The translations under genes were made by a program, and so were the position numbers. Shown one piece after another: positions 32,761 to 41,499 of a stretch of DNA of 64,000 bases. The DNA is taken from contig NZ_JANCLT010000011.1 of NCBI RefSeq assembly GCF_024294785.1, positions 1 through 64,000 on the forward strand, in the 5' to 3' direction. The notes under the pieces were generated by a model that was given only the letters and a program-made list of their open reading frames with translations, was not told where the DNA came from and searched no databases. Each line of letters opens with the position of its first letter. Position 1 is the stretch's first letter. This DNA is from Ectobacillus ponti. GTDB lineage: Bacteria; Bacillota; Bacilli; Bacillales; Bacillaceae_G.

Positions 32761-33223
32761 ACACATTACGGTGCTCGGCATCGGAAATCTTTTATACAGC
32801 GATGAAGGAGTGGGCGTGCAGGTGCTGCCGCAGATCGAGAAACGGCTTGCCCGGCTTCCGGTGGACATTGTGGAGGGCTCGACAGACGGAATGCGGCTGT
32901 TGAGTGTAATTGAAGAAAGCGACTATCTCGTTATCATTGATGCGATGAATGCCGGTATGAAGCCCGGCACGATTGTCCGGATTGAGGGAGAGGAAATTCC
33001 ATCCTACTTCGGGGTGAAGATGAGCATCCATCAGCTTGGATTTCAGGAGGTCTTATTTGCCGCCCGGCTCCTGGAGCAGCTGCCAAAGCAAATGGTGATG
33101 TATGGCGTACAGCCGGATTCTTTGGAGTTTGGCTTGGAGCTGTCGCCCATTGTGCAAGGGACATTGCCGCGGCTGGCCGCTTGTGTGGAGGAGGAGGTGC
33201 AGCAATGGCTGAAGAACAGCTGA
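32750..33223 (+). CDS. hyaD: Hydrogenase maturation protease
   Basis: About 157-residue endopeptidase of the HyaD/HybD/HoxW family that removes the C-terminal peptide of the large subunit after nickel insertion. Motif GIGNLLYSDEGVGV (Glu and metal-binding Asp region) opens the protein, then VIIDAMNAGMKPG and the conserved SIHQLGFQEVL with the second metal-binding His. The start is ATG 32750 or 32744, both inside the end of hyaC. Ordered directly after the structural genes, as in many uptake hydrogenase operons. Confidence 0.93.
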   Translation: MTSKHITVLGIGNLLYSDEGVGVQVLPQIEKRLARLPVDIVEGSTDGMRLLSVIEESDYLVIIDAMNAGMKPGTIVRIEGEEIPSYFGVKMSIHQLGFQEVLFAARLLEQLPKQMVMYGVQPDSLEFGLELSPIVQGTLPRLAACVEEEVQQWLKNS

Positions 33224-33639
33224 ACCGGCGGGAGTTTCTGTCCGAGGTGCGGGATAGTCTTTGGCAGACCGTTCGTGCGCTTCTCCGTCCGGCGGCAGAG
33301 GAAAAGCTGGAGCAGCTGGAGGAGGCTGTTCAGGTGTTGGAGGGTGTACGCTATGTGGAAGCTGCCCGCATCAAGGAATTGTCGCTTTTACAGATTACGA
33401 GAAAGCAAATCGGCAAGCAAGCTGTTCTGCTGTATCAGGCTGAAGGGCAGCTCTATGCAGTCTCTGAACAGTGTCCATCCTGCGGCACGCTGCTGTATGT
33501 CAATTCCTATGACTGCAAAATCAGCTGTCTGTCCTGCGGCACGGGCAAAAAATGGCTGACCGGTGCTGGAGAGCTGTCTCTCCGGCGCCATCCTGTCAAA
33601 ATTATAAGGGATGCAATTTATGTTGGAATAAAGGACTGA
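33205..33639 (+). CDS. Rieske-like/zinc-ribbon protein of the hydrogenase operon
   Basis: 144-residue protein of uncertain role. The N-terminal 55 residues are helical. The C-terminal half follows the backbone pattern of a Rieske ferredoxin (LYAVSEQC, a second Cys cluster, TGAGELSLRRHPVKIIRDAIYVG), but the two His ligands are cysteines: CPSC (90, 93), Cys104 and CLSC (108, 111) instead of CxH and CxxH. It may thus bind a rubredoxin-like iron or zinc. Many hydrogenase operons carry a rubredoxin-type protein (HupI/HoxR) used during assembly in air; this could be a stand-in. It overlaps hyaD by 19 bases behind GGAGGAGGTG. Confidence 0.75.
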   Translation: MAEEQLNRREFLSEVRDSLWQTVRALLRPAAEEKLEQLEEAVQVLEGVRYVEAARIKELSLLQITRKQIGKQAVLLYQAEGQLYAVSEQCPSCGTLLYVNSYDCKISCLSCGTGKKWLTGAGELSLRRHPVKIIRDAIYVGIKD

Positions 33640-33644
33640 CAAGC

Positions 33645-33995
33645 ATGCATGAAATGGCGTTAATGGGAGATATTTTGCAAATTGTGACAGAGGATGCCAG
33701 AGAGCGCGGCCTGCAAGCCATTCAAGAGATTGCCCTGTTGGTCGGCGAGTACAGCAATGCCATGCCGGATGCCCTGGAGATGGCATTTCTCATCTACAAA
33801 GCTGAGGGGGTCTCTTCTCTGTTGCCGGACAGCCGACTGCAAATCGTCAGGGAAGCGGGGCAGGCACAGTGCGTTCTCTGCGGGGCTGTTTATACACCTG
33901 AACGAAAGCTGTCCATTTGCCCATCCTGCGGCATGCCAAGCGGGCGGCTGATCGCTGGGGAAGCCTTTCAAGTGATATCGTACGAGGGGAGCTGA
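33645..33995 (+). CDS. hypA: Hydrogenase nickel incorporation protein HypA
   Basis: 116-residue nickel chaperone that delivers nickel to the hydrogenase large subunit together with HypB. The N-terminal MHE (His2 and Glu3, nickel site) and the structural zinc site with two CxxC pairs (CVLC and CPSC, in the C-terminal third) are clear. The start at 33645 is preceded by AAAGGA a few bases after the previous stop. Short spacing to both neighbours supports one transcript. Confidence 0.95.
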   Translation: MHEMALMGDILQIVTEDARERGLQAIQEIALLVGEYSNAMPDALEMAFLIYKAEGVSSLLPDSRLQIVREAGQAQCVLCGAVYTPERKLSICPSCGMPSGRLIAGEAFQVISYEGS

Positions 33996-34000
33996 CAAAT

Positions 34001-34663
34001 GTGAAAATTGAACTGAAAACAGCTGTGTTAGTGGACAACAATCATGCGGCTGCCTTTAACCGGGAATTGTTTCAAAAAACGAATACACTGGTGGTCAACC
34101 TGATGAGTTCACCGGGAGCAGGCAAAACAACGCTTTTGGAAACCACCGTGCAAGCGTTATCCGGCCAGTACCGGATCGGTGTTATTGAAGGGGACTTGGC
34201 AACAGAGCGCGATGCGGACCGGATTCGGGCGCTTGGTGCGGTTGCCCACCAAATTAATACGCACGGCGGCTGCCATCTGGATGCCCGGATGATCGCCAAA
34301 GCGCTGCCGCACTTTTCATTGGAGGAGATTGATATTTTGTTTATTGAAAATGTCGGCAATCTGGTCTGTCCATCCGGCTATGACCTCGGACAGCATCATA
34401 AGGTGGCGGTGCTGAGTGTGCCGGAGGGCAATGATAAAATTGCGAAATATCCAACGATGTTTTTGCGCACCGAGCTTGTCCTGCTGAACAAAATGGATTT
34501 GCTGCCATATCTGGATTTCAGTGTCGGGGAGGCGCGGCAGGACCTGCAGGCCATCAACCCGCAGTCCGAACTGTATGCGCTGTCCGCCAGAACGAATGAG
34601 GGGATGGAATTATGGTACCGATGGATCGAGCAAGCGTACAAACGGCAGATACAGCACGTCTGA
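34001..34663 (+). CDS. hypB: Hydrogenase nickel incorporation GTPase HypB
   Basis: 220-residue GTPase powering nickel insertion. P-loop SSPGAGKTT (36-44), the metal-binding Cys91-His92 pair in HGGCHLDARMI, and guanine specificity LNKMDLL are visible. The N-terminal CxxCGC high-affinity nickel motif and any His-rich storage stretch are absent, so nickel storage depends on other proteins. The start is GTG 34001, eight bases after GAGGGGAG; the frame is open upstream into hypA without a ribosome site. Its end overlaps hypF by 52 bases. Confidence 0.95.
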   Translation: MKIELKTAVLVDNNHAAAFNRELFQKTNTLVVNLMSSPGAGKTTLLETTVQALSGQYRIGVIEGDLATERDADRIRALGAVAHQINTHGGCHLDARMIAKALPHFSLEEIDILFIENVGNLVCPSGYDLGQHHKVAVLSVPEGNDKIAKYPTMFLRTELVLLNKMDLLPYLDFSVGEARQDLQAINPQSELYALSARTNEGMELWYRWIEQAYKRQIQHV

Positions 34664-36900
34664 TTACGATTCGGGGTCGGGTGCAGGGGGTCGGGTTCCG
34701 GCCTTTTCTGTTTGCATTGGCGCGGGACTGCTCACTCAGCGGAACCGTGCAAAACAATATGGACGGAATCCGGCTCATCGTCGAGGGAAAAGAAGAGGAT
34801 GTGCAGACCTTTCTGGCGCAGCTGCCGCTGCGTGCGCCGCGTCTGTCGCGCATGGACGAAATCCAGGTGCAAAGCATGGCGCCAGCTGGCTATGCCGGCT
34901 TTTCCATCCTCCCAAGTGAAGCAGAGGGGACATCCACGCTGGTGCTGCCGGCCGATGCCGCCATTTGCGCGGATTGTCTCCGGGAGCTGTATGATCCCCG
35001 GGACCCCCGCTATCGTTATCCGTTTATCAACTGCACCCAATGCGGCCCCCGCTATACCATGATTGAGTCCCTGCCCTATGACCGCCCGGCGACAAGCATG
35101 AAATCATTTGCCATGTGCCCGGCTTGCCGGGAGGAATATGAAAATCCGCTTTCCCGCCGCCACCACGCCCAGCCCATCGCCTGTCCGGCATGCGGTCCGC
35201 AGCTGTCTTTATTCAGCGTAGAGGGGGAGCTGACAGAGGGGGAGCCGATTGCGGAAACGGCGGCTCTGCTGCGGAGCGGCCGCATTGTGGCAATCAAGGG
35301 GATCGGCGGCTATCATCTGGCTTGTGATGCGGAGGACGACGGGGCGGTGCAGCAGCTGCGCTTGCGAAAGCAACGGCCGCAAAAGCCGCTGGCCATCATG
35401 GCAAAATCGCTGGGGCATATCCGGCGGATCTGCCATGTCACACCAGAAGAGGAACAGCTGCTGCTGTCTCCGGAAGCACCCATCGTGCTGCTTCAGAAAA
35501 GGGAGGAATGCAGGCTGTCGCCGGATTTGGCGCCGGGCATGATGACGCTTGGAGTGATGCTGCCATATACGCCGCTGCATCATCTGCTGCTTGATGAGCT
35601 GCCTTACCTGGTGATGACCAGCGCAAATCCATCCGGCCTGCCCATGCTGTACCGTGAGGAGGAAGCGTTTGGCTATCTAAAAGGGATTGCGGACTATGTA
35701 CTGTCCCATAACCGGGATATTTTGCAACCGATTGATGACTCTGTTGTACAGATGATCAACGGCGAGACAGATTTCATCCGCCGGGCGCGCGGCTATGCGC
35801 CGGATCCGATTTCAACAAAGCGGGATGTACACGGCATTCATGCTGCCGGATCCCGGCAGAAAAACACATTCGCGATCGGCCGTGGGAAACAGGTGTTTCT
35901 GAGCCCGCATATCGGCGATCTGAGTCATTTGGAAATGCTGGCGCATTGGCAGAAGGAGCATCACCACCTGTCCCACTGGGGACAGGCAGCGGAGCGCGGT
36001 GTGATTGATATGCATCCAGGCTTCGACATGAACCGCTTGCTTGGGGATATCCCCCTCGCACACGTACAGCACCACCATGCTCATATGGTGTCCTGCATGG
36101 AGGATACCGGCCTGACTGCCCCATGCTTTGGTCTTATCCTGGACGGCACTGGATATGGGTCGGATGGTAACCTTTGGGGCTTTGAGCTGTTATATGGCAG
36201 TGCGGGCTCCTGGAAACGGCTTGGCCACCTCGGATACGTACCGCTGCCGGGCGGCGAGCAAAGCATTCGGGAGCCGTGGCGCACGGCAGTGAGCTATCTC
36301 GTACAAACATTTGGCGTACATGGTGTGGGCCTGGCCATGGAGGTGTTTCCGGAACGAAAAAAAGAAATTCCGATTTTATATCATTTGATTGAACGGAAGA
36401 TGAACACGCCGCTGGCCGGCACGTGCGGCCGCCTGTTTGATGCCGTGAGCGCCATACTTGGCATTTGCCATCGTTCGACCTATGAAGGAGAAGCGGCAAT
36501 CAAGCTGTCCGAGCTCGTCCGCTTTTCCGGCCGGTCTGCTGCGGCATACTGCCACAGTCTCGAGCAAACAGATATCTGGGAGCTGAATATGCTGCCGATG
36601 CTCGAGGAGCTCATGCAGGACCTGCGGCATGGGGTGCCGGCTGTCGTCATGGCGGAACGGTTTCATGAGACCGTGGTGCAGGGGGCGGCAGCTCTGGTGG
36701 ATGCGGCAAGGCTGCCCTCGCACAGCCGGCGCGTGGTGCTATCCGGCGGCTCCTTCCACAATCCATATTTGCGGACATATATCCGCCAGGAGCTGGAGAA
36801 GCGCGGGTATGAGGTGTATACACACAAACGGGTGCCATGCAATGATGGGGGAATTTCCCTCGGCCAGTTGATTGCGGCAGCACAGAAAGGGGAGAGCTAG
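34612..36900 (+). CDS. hypF: Carbamoyltransferase HypF
   Basis: 762-residue enzyme that, with HypE, makes the cyanide ligands of the hydrogenase active site from carbamoyl phosphate. Order: acylphosphatase domain (GRVQGVGFRPF at about 22-32), two zinc fingers (CADC...CTQC and CPAC...CPAC, about 120-200), a YrdC-like nucleotide domain (about 205-390) and a Kae1-like carbamoyltransferase domain (HHHAH, then ILDGTGYGSDG and CGRLFDAVSA). The start at 34612 lies inside hypB with GAGGGGATGG upstream; the overlap suggests coupled translation. Length is normal for HypF. Confidence 0.96.
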   Translation: MVPMDRASVQTADTARLITIRGRVQGVGFRPFLFALARDCSLSGTVQNNMDGIRLIVEGKEEDVQTFLAQLPLRAPRLSRMDEIQVQSMAPAGYAGFSILPSEAEGTSTLVLPADAAICADCLRELYDPRDPRYRYPFINCTQCGPRYTMIESLPYDRPATSMKSFAMCPACREEYENPLSRRHHAQPIACPACGPQLSLFSVEGELTEGEPIAETAALLRSGRIVAIKGIGGYHLACDAEDDGAVQQLRLRKQRPQKPLAIMAKSLGHIRRICHVTPEEEQLLLSPEAPIVLLQKREECRLSPDLAPGMMTLGVMLPYTPLHHLLLDELPYLVMTSANPSGLPMLYREEEAFGYLKGIADYVLSHNRDILQPIDDSVVQMINGETDFIRRARGYAPDPISTKRDVHGIHAAGSRQKNTFAIGRGKQVFLSPHIGDLSHLEMLAHWQKEHHHLSHWGQAAERGVIDMHPGFDMNRLLGDIPLAHVQHHHAHMVSCMEDTGLTAPCFGLILDGTGYGSDGNLWGFELLYGSAGSWKRLGHLGYVPLPGGEQSIREPWRTAVSYLVQTFGVHGVGLAMEVFPERKKEIPILYHLIERKMNTPLAGTCGRLFDAVSAILGICHRSTYEGEAAIKLSELVRFSGRSAAAYCHSLEQTDIWELNMLPMLEELMQDLRHGVPAVVMAERFHETVVQGAAALVDAARLPSHSRRVVLSGGSFHNPYLRTYIRQELEKRGYEVYTHKRVPCNDGGISLGQLIAAAQKGES

Positions 36901-36901
36901 C

Positions 36902-37138
36902 ATGTGCATTGGAGTGCCGGCGCGTGTGTTGGAGCGTGATGAATATAGCGCGGTTGTGGATGTGATGGGGACACAAATGACAGTCGGCATTATCTTCACG
37001 ACCGATGTGAAGATACATGACTACGTCATCGTCCATGCCGGACAGGCCATGTCGATCGTGGATGAAGAGTATGCAAGGGAAAGCTTGCTGGAGTGGAGGG
37101 CGTTGATTCATGCAAGAGATCTTGAAGGAATTTCATAG
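36902..37138 (+). CDS. hypC: Hydrogenase assembly chaperone HypC
   Basis: 78-residue chaperone of the HypC/HybG family. The essential Cys2 (MCIGVPARVL) binds the Fe(CN)2CO unit while in complex with HypD and delivers it to the large subunit. The rest is the expected small beta-barrel with a helical tail. The ATG at 36902 follows AAAGGGGAGAG immediately after the hypF stop, and the end overlaps hypD by 29 bases. Confidence 0.95.
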   Translation: MCIGVPARVLERDEYSAVVDVMGTQMTVGIIFTTDVKIHDYVIVHAGQAMSIVDEEYARESLLEWRALIHARDLEGIS

Positions 37139-38219
37139 CCGTCCGCTCAGCATCGAGGCGGCGAAGCGGGTCAGAGAACAGGCCGCTCTGTTTTACAGCA
37201 AATTTGGACGCCAGCCGGTGCTCATGGAGGTATGCGGCTCCCATACGATGTCGCTGACCCGTTCCGGGTTAAAGCAGGCGCTTGTGGACCATGTGCAGCT
37301 CATCTCCGGCCCAGGATGCCCGGTCTGTGTCACAGACCAGGCATCCATTGATGGCATGATTGCCCTGGCAAACAGAGAAAATACAATTCTTTGCACCTTC
37401 GGCGACATGATGCGGGTGCCAGGCAGCAGCGGCTCGCTGCTGCAGGCCAAAACAGCAGGGAAGGATATCCGCATCGTCTACAGCCCGCTGGACAGCCTGA
37501 CCGTCGCCCGGCAGCATCCCGACAAAGAGGTGGTGTTTCTTGGCATCGGCTTTGAAACAACGATTCCGATTCTGGCACTGCTCTTGCAGCAGGCCGAAGA
37601 ACAGAACATGGCGAACTTCTCCATCTGGACGGCCACCAAACTCGTGGAGCCTATTATCCGCCATCTGTTGGACAGCGGCGAAGTGCAGGTGGACGGCTTT
37701 TTGCTCCCGGGGCATGTATCCATTGTGCTGGGCGAGGAGAACTACACCTTTTTGCGAGAGGCGTATAGCAAGCCCGGTGTCATTACAGGCTTTGAACCCG
37801 TGGAAATGGCCATGGGAATCTACCGTCTCTTGTCCATGCTTGTGTCCGGGGAAGCTGCGGTCGGCAATGAGTATAAGAGTGTTGTCGGCAAAAAGGGGAA
37901 CTCTGCAGCCCGGCAGCTGATGGAGGCTTATTTCGTGCCGGATGCAGAAGCTTGGCGGGGCATCGGTCTTCTGCCGGACAGCGGTTTGCGCATCCGTGAT
38001 GAGTATGCCGAGTTTGATGCCAAGAAAAAATGGGGCGTGGCAATTCCGCCGCCGCGCAAAACAAAATGCCGCTGCGGCGATATTATCCGCGGCTTGATTG
38101 CGCCGCCGGCGTGTCCGCTATATGGCAAAGCCTGCACACCGATGAACCCGATCGGCCCTTGCATGGTGTCGGGCGAAGGCACATGCGCCGCTTACTACCA
38201 ATACATACGGGAGGAATAG
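37110..38219 (+). CDS. hypD: Hydrogenase formation protein HypD
   Basis: 369-residue iron-sulfur protein on which the Fe(CN)2CO cofactor is assembled. Conserved motifs: VCGSHTM (Cys42), GPGCPVCV (Cys70 and Cys73), GFETT, and the C-terminal cysteine cluster KCRCGDIIRG...PACPLYGKACTP...GPCMVS that holds the [4Fe-4S] centre. It overlaps hypC by 29 bases and is followed by hypE two bases after its stop, so translation is likely coupled across the group. Confidence 0.96.
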   Translation: MQEILKEFHSRPLSIEAAKRVREQAALFYSKFGRQPVLMEVCGSHTMSLTRSGLKQALVDHVQLISGPGCPVCVTDQASIDGMIALANRENTILCTFGDMMRVPGSSGSLLQAKTAGKDIRIVYSPLDSLTVARQHPDKEVVFLGIGFETTIPILALLLQQAEEQNMANFSIWTATKLVEPIIRHLLDSGEVQVDGFLLPGHVSIVLGEENYTFLREAYSKPGVITGFEPVEMAMGIYRLLSMLVSGEAAVGNEYKSVVGKKGNSAARQLMEAYFVPDAEAWRGIGLLPDSGLRIRDEYAEFDAKKKWGVAIPPPRKTKCRCGDIIRGLIAPPACPLYGKACTPMNPIGPCMVSGEGTCAAYYQYIREE

Positions 38220-38221
38220 AC

Positions 38222-39217
38222 ATGAAACGAATCAGCTTGGCGCATGGAGACGGAGGAGAACTGACACACACACTCATTCAGGAGCTGTTTCTCTCCGCTT
38301 TCCAAACAACCGCTTCTCCCATGCTGGATGCGGCCATTGTTTCCATGCCGGCAAATGAGATTGCTGTTACAACAGACAGCTTCGTGGTGCAGCCGCTCTT
38401 TTTTCCCGGCGGCGACATCGGCAAGCTGGCCGTGGCCGGAACCGTAAATGATCTGGCTGTAAGCGGCGCCGTGCCCCTGTATATGACGTGCGGCTTCATT
38501 ATCGAGGAAGGCTTTCCGTATGCGGATCTGCAGCGCATTGTCAACAGCATAGCGGCCGAGGCTGCCAAAAACGGGATTTCCATTGTGGCGGGGGATACAA
38601 AGGTGGTGGAACGCGGCAGCTGTGACGGAGTGTTCATCAACACAACCGGAATCGGGGTGGTCCGCCATAAAAGTAAGGCTGCTTATCTGCAAGAAGGGGA
38701 TGCCGTCATTGTCAGCGGCTCCATCGGCGACCATGGCATTGCCATTTTGGCGGCGCGCAATGAACTTGGCTTCACGACAGAAGTCGAATCGGACTGTGCC
38801 TCACTGTCGGCGATGATTGAGGATGTGCAGCATGGAACGGGCGGTGTCCGTATCATGAGGGATCCAACCCGCGGCGGGCTGGCCACTTCCCTTGTGGAAA
38901 TTTGTGAAGATTTTGGCATTACCATCATCCTGGAGGAGGAGGACTTGCCGGTGCATCCAGCTGTCGCCGGTGCATGCGACCTGCTCGGGTTTGATCCCAT
39001 GTATGTGGCAAATGAAGGAAAAGTCATTCTGATTGTGTCAGCTGCGGAGGCGGAACAGACGCTGTCCCTTCTGCGGCAGCATCCGGAGGGAGCAGAAGCC
39101 GCCATCATTGGCCGGATAACAGACACACAGTCCGGCGAGCTCCGCGTGCGCACCGTATTTGGCGCCACAAGGAAGCTGCGGCGCTTGCATGGCATGCAGC
39201 TGCCGCGCATTTGCTGA
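38222..39217 (+). CDS. hypE: Carbamoyl-dehydratase HypE
   Basis: 331-residue PurM-like ATPase that dehydrates the carbamoyl group placed by HypF on its C-terminal cysteine to a thiocyanate. The N-terminal AHGDGGELTHTLIQE and the segment TRGGLATSLVEI are family hallmarks; the protein ends with PRIC, so Cys331 is the terminal catalytic residue. The start at 38222 follows GGAGG. Last gene of the hydrogenase operon, closed by a terminator at 39230. Confidence 0.96.
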   Translation: MKRISLAHGDGGELTHTLIQELFLSAFQTTASPMLDAAIVSMPANEIAVTTDSFVVQPLFFPGGDIGKLAVAGTVNDLAVSGAVPLYMTCGFIIEEGFPYADLQRIVNSIAAEAAKNGISIVAGDTKVVERGSCDGVFINTTGIGVVRHKSKAAYLQEGDAVIVSGSIGDHGIAILAARNELGFTTEVESDCASLSAMIEDVQHGTGGVRIMRDPTRGGLATSLVEICEDFGITIILEEEDLPVHPAVAGACDLLGFDPMYVANEGKVILIVSAAEAEQTLSLLRQHPEGAEAAIIGRITDTQSGELRVRTVFGATRKLRRLHGMQLPRIC

Positions 39218-39229
39218 CCCACTGCAGGG

Positions 39230-39258
39230 GAGGAAAGGCGGAGCCCTTTCCTCTTTTT
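39230..39258 (+). terminator. Terminator of the hydrogenase operon
   Basis: Stem GAGGAAAGG/CCTTTCCTC (39230-39238, 39245-39253) followed by TTTTT. Confidence 0.85.
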
Positions 39259-39377
39259 GCTGCAATCTGACACACGAAACGGATAAAGAATCTGCAGGGA
39301 GGGGATATAACGGTTGTAGGGAAAAGTGAAAATATGTTAAGCTGATGAAAGCATGGAAAAGAAAGGCAGGTTTTAAT

Positions 39378-39944
39378 TTGAAACGCAGCGCAACAAAAGA
39401 AATATGGAGCTGGATCAGTTCAATTTTCCTCGGTTTGCTGTTGGCGGCCGTCGTCAGTGTGTTCATCGTACAGCCTTATCAGGTGCAGGGACACTCTATG
39501 GATCCGACTCTGTATGATCAGGAGCATATCATTGTTTCGAAGCTGTCACATACCTTTTCACGGCTGCCGGGCTATGGTGATATTGTCATTATAGACAGCC
39601 GGACAGGCCGGGAGCGCACGCTGAAGGATGATTTGCTGGAAAACGGCGTCATGCAGCTGTTTGTGAAACCGGAGGAAGGACATGCTCTTTATATCAAACG
39701 GGTAATCGGCAAGCCGGGCGACACCATTGAAATTAAAGAGGGGCGTGTGTACCGGAATGGCAAGGAGCTGAAGGAGACCTACATCAAAGAGCCGATGCTG
39801 GCAGACAACCAGACGTGGACCGTTCCAGCCAAGCATGTATTTGTGATGGGCGATAACCGCAATGACAGCCGTGACAGCCGTCAAATCGGCTTTATTCCGC
39901 AGGACCACGTGCTGGGGAAGAAGATTTCAAACATTTCTTGGTAA
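39378..39944 (+). CDS. Signal peptidase I
   Basis: About 188-residue type I signal peptidase (Sip/LepB) that removes signal peptides from secreted proteins. One N-terminal membrane helix (about 10-32) leads to the extracellular catalytic domain with nucleophile Ser40 (QGHSMDPTL) and the general base Lys107 (YIKRVIGKPGD), followed by GDNRNDSRDSR. I prefer TTG 39378, whose AAAGGCAGG upstream is the only ribosome-site candidate; the ATG at 39345 adds 11 residues but has none. Single gene with its own terminator. Confidence 0.93.
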   Translation: MKRSATKEIWSWISSIFLGLLLAAVVSVFIVQPYQVQGHSMDPTLYDQEHIIVSKLSHTFSRLPGYGDIVIIDSRTGRERTLKDDLLENGVMQLFVKPEEGHALYIKRVIGKPGDTIEIKEGRVYRNGKELKETYIKEPMLADNQTWTVPAKHVFVMGDNRNDSRDSRQIGFIPQDHVLGKKISNISW

Positions 39945-39946
39945 TG

Positions 39947-39978
39947 AAAAAGCAAGGGCATGTTCCCTTGCTTTTTTA
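39947..39978 (+). terminator. Terminator of the signal peptidase gene
   Basis: Stem AAGCAAGGG/CCCTTGCTT around a short loop with six T residues. Confidence 0.9.
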
Positions 39979-40063
39979 TATGGGAAAAATGGAAGGGAAC
40001 TCTTCCCCGGGAAGTCTGAAAGTGCCCGGACGGACAGGCATGGTCCCTTTTAGGCGGTTGTTG

Positions 40064-40795
40064 TCAGCTGAAGATGTGGCCGATATAAATCATAACAAGA
40101 AGTCCGAGGATAAAGGCATAGGTGGATGGGCGCTCGTAGCCGTGGCCATGGCTTTCCGGGATGAGCTCTTTATATACGATAAACATCATGGCACCGGCTG
40201 CAAAGGCCAGGCCATAGCCAATTAAGGCTTCCACATGGCTGGCAGCCGCATAGCCGATGACTGCGGAAATCATTTCGACAACACCTGTTAAAAAGACAAT
40301 AAAAAAGGTGTTCAGCTTGCTTACTTGCGAATTCATCAGAAATACAGCCAGAATCAGCCCTTCAGGTATATTTTGTGCGCCAATCGCAATCGCAACCATT
40401 ACCCCCAGGCTTTGATTATCACTGGCGAAGCTGAAGCCCGAGCTCATACCCTCCGGGATATTATGGATAATAAGGGCCATAATGACCAGCAAATATTTGG
40501 GATGTAAGTACTGAATGTCCGTATTATGCTCCACGTCAATATGCGGGATATTTTTTTCGATCAAATCAAGAAACACAATGCCCACCAATAGCCCGACTGT
40601 CAGCGCCAAAATGCCGGATTCCTTCAATGCCTGCGGCAGCAGGCCGAAGGTGGAGGCAGACACCATAATGCCGGCTGCGAAGGCGATTAAAATGTCCTTC
40701 CAGCGCTCGGACAGCTTTTGGATAAAGAAAAAGGGGACAGCGCCCAGTACAGTTGCCATGGCAGAAATAAAACTGCCGAGTAGAGCTGTTGCCAT
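40064..40795 (-). CDS. ZIP family metal transporter
   Basis: 243-residue membrane protein of the ZIP (ZupT-like) family, importing zinc or other divalent metals. Eight hydrophobic helices are suggested. The paired metal-binding motifs HNIPEGMSSG (helix 4) and GAQNIPEGL (helix 5) are clear, with a His-rich HGHGYE loop near the C-terminus. The start at 40795 follows AAGGAG. It is divergent from the lipoprotein gene at 40947 and monocistronic. Confidence 0.93.
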   Translation of the reverse strand: MATALLGSFISAMATVLGAVPFFFIQKLSERWKDILIAFAAGIMVSASTFGLLPQALKESGILALTVGLLVGIVFLDLIEKNIPHIDVEHNTDIQYLHPKYLLVIMALIIHNIPEGMSSGFSFASDNQSLGVMVAIAIGAQNIPEGLILAVFLMNSQVSKLNTFFIVFLTGVVEMISAVIGYAAASHVEALIGYGLAFAAGAMMFIVYKELIPESHGHGYERPSTYAFILGLLVMIYIGHIFS

Positions 40796-40946
40796 ACGGA
40801 AAACTCCTTACTCTTTGTTCTAAGCCTTTTTTGGCTTGTAGCAGTATATGAAATTGCCACGCACATGTTCCTTGTCCTTGAATTGCGGACAACTAGTATA
40901 GCAAAGCGGCAACGTGGATATGACTGACAGATAGTAAGGAGGGAAG

Positions 40947-41360
40947 ATGATGACATATGTACGCGCATTGCTAGTCCTCGCTGTTTGTGTCATGGTGTCC
41001 GGCTGTGCCTTCGGCGGGCAGGAACAGGAGCAGGTGCAACCGGTGAACCAGACAGCGCCGGCCGGCATCAAAAGTGGTGTTGAAGATGTCTTGCAGGAGC
41101 TGAAAAAGCTGCAGGCTGCCATGAAGCAGGAGCCGCGGCAGCAGGATATCCAACAATTCGGCAAGGCATTGGCAACCAAATGGGATGCCTTTGAAGGAGA
41201 TGTGGAGAAGTCCTATCCGGCACAATACGAGACCATTGAGAAGAATTTGTATCCGCTTATTGCCGAAACAGGAAAAAGCCCGCTTGATCTGCAGAAAATC
41301 CAGACCCTCGTTGAAAACGTGCAAAGGGATTTATCCAAGTTTTTGGAGCAGCTGCAATAG
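40947..41360 (+). CDS. Putative lipoprotein, helical
   Basis: 137-residue secreted protein with a signal peptide ending in the lipobox VSGC (Cys20), after which it should be lipid-anchored outside the membrane. The mature part is almost entirely helical and rich in Gln, Glu and Lys, with no catalytic motif (LKKLQAAMKQEPRQQDIQQF, later VENVQRDLSKFLEQL). The ATG at 40947 or 40950 follows AAGGAGGG. A strong terminator follows. The general plan (short helical lipoprotein) is shared with the gene at 59973, but I see no clear homology between them. Confidence 0.8.
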   Translation: MMTYVRALLVLAVCVMVSGCAFGGQEQEQVQPVNQTAPAGIKSGVEDVLQELKKLQAAMKQEPRQQDIQQFGKALATKWDAFEGDVEKSYPAQYETIEKNLYPLIAETGKSPLDLQKIQTLVENVQRDLSKFLEQLQ

Positions 41361-41367
41361 ATGGCCG

Positions 41368-41402
41368 GCTGTCTTCGGTTTTTGGCCGGAGGCAGCTTTT
41401 TT
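41368..41402 (+). terminator. Rho-independent terminator
   Basis: Eleven-base stem (41368-41378 with 41386-41396, two G-T pairs) followed by six T residues. Confidence 0.85.
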
Positions 41403-41499
41403 GCGTCTGTTTCGTCCATCTCGCCTATTTCCCGGTTCATACTGGCAAAGAAATAAGGTACAATAGAGAAATGAGACGAAAAAGAGGTAGTGAACGCAA

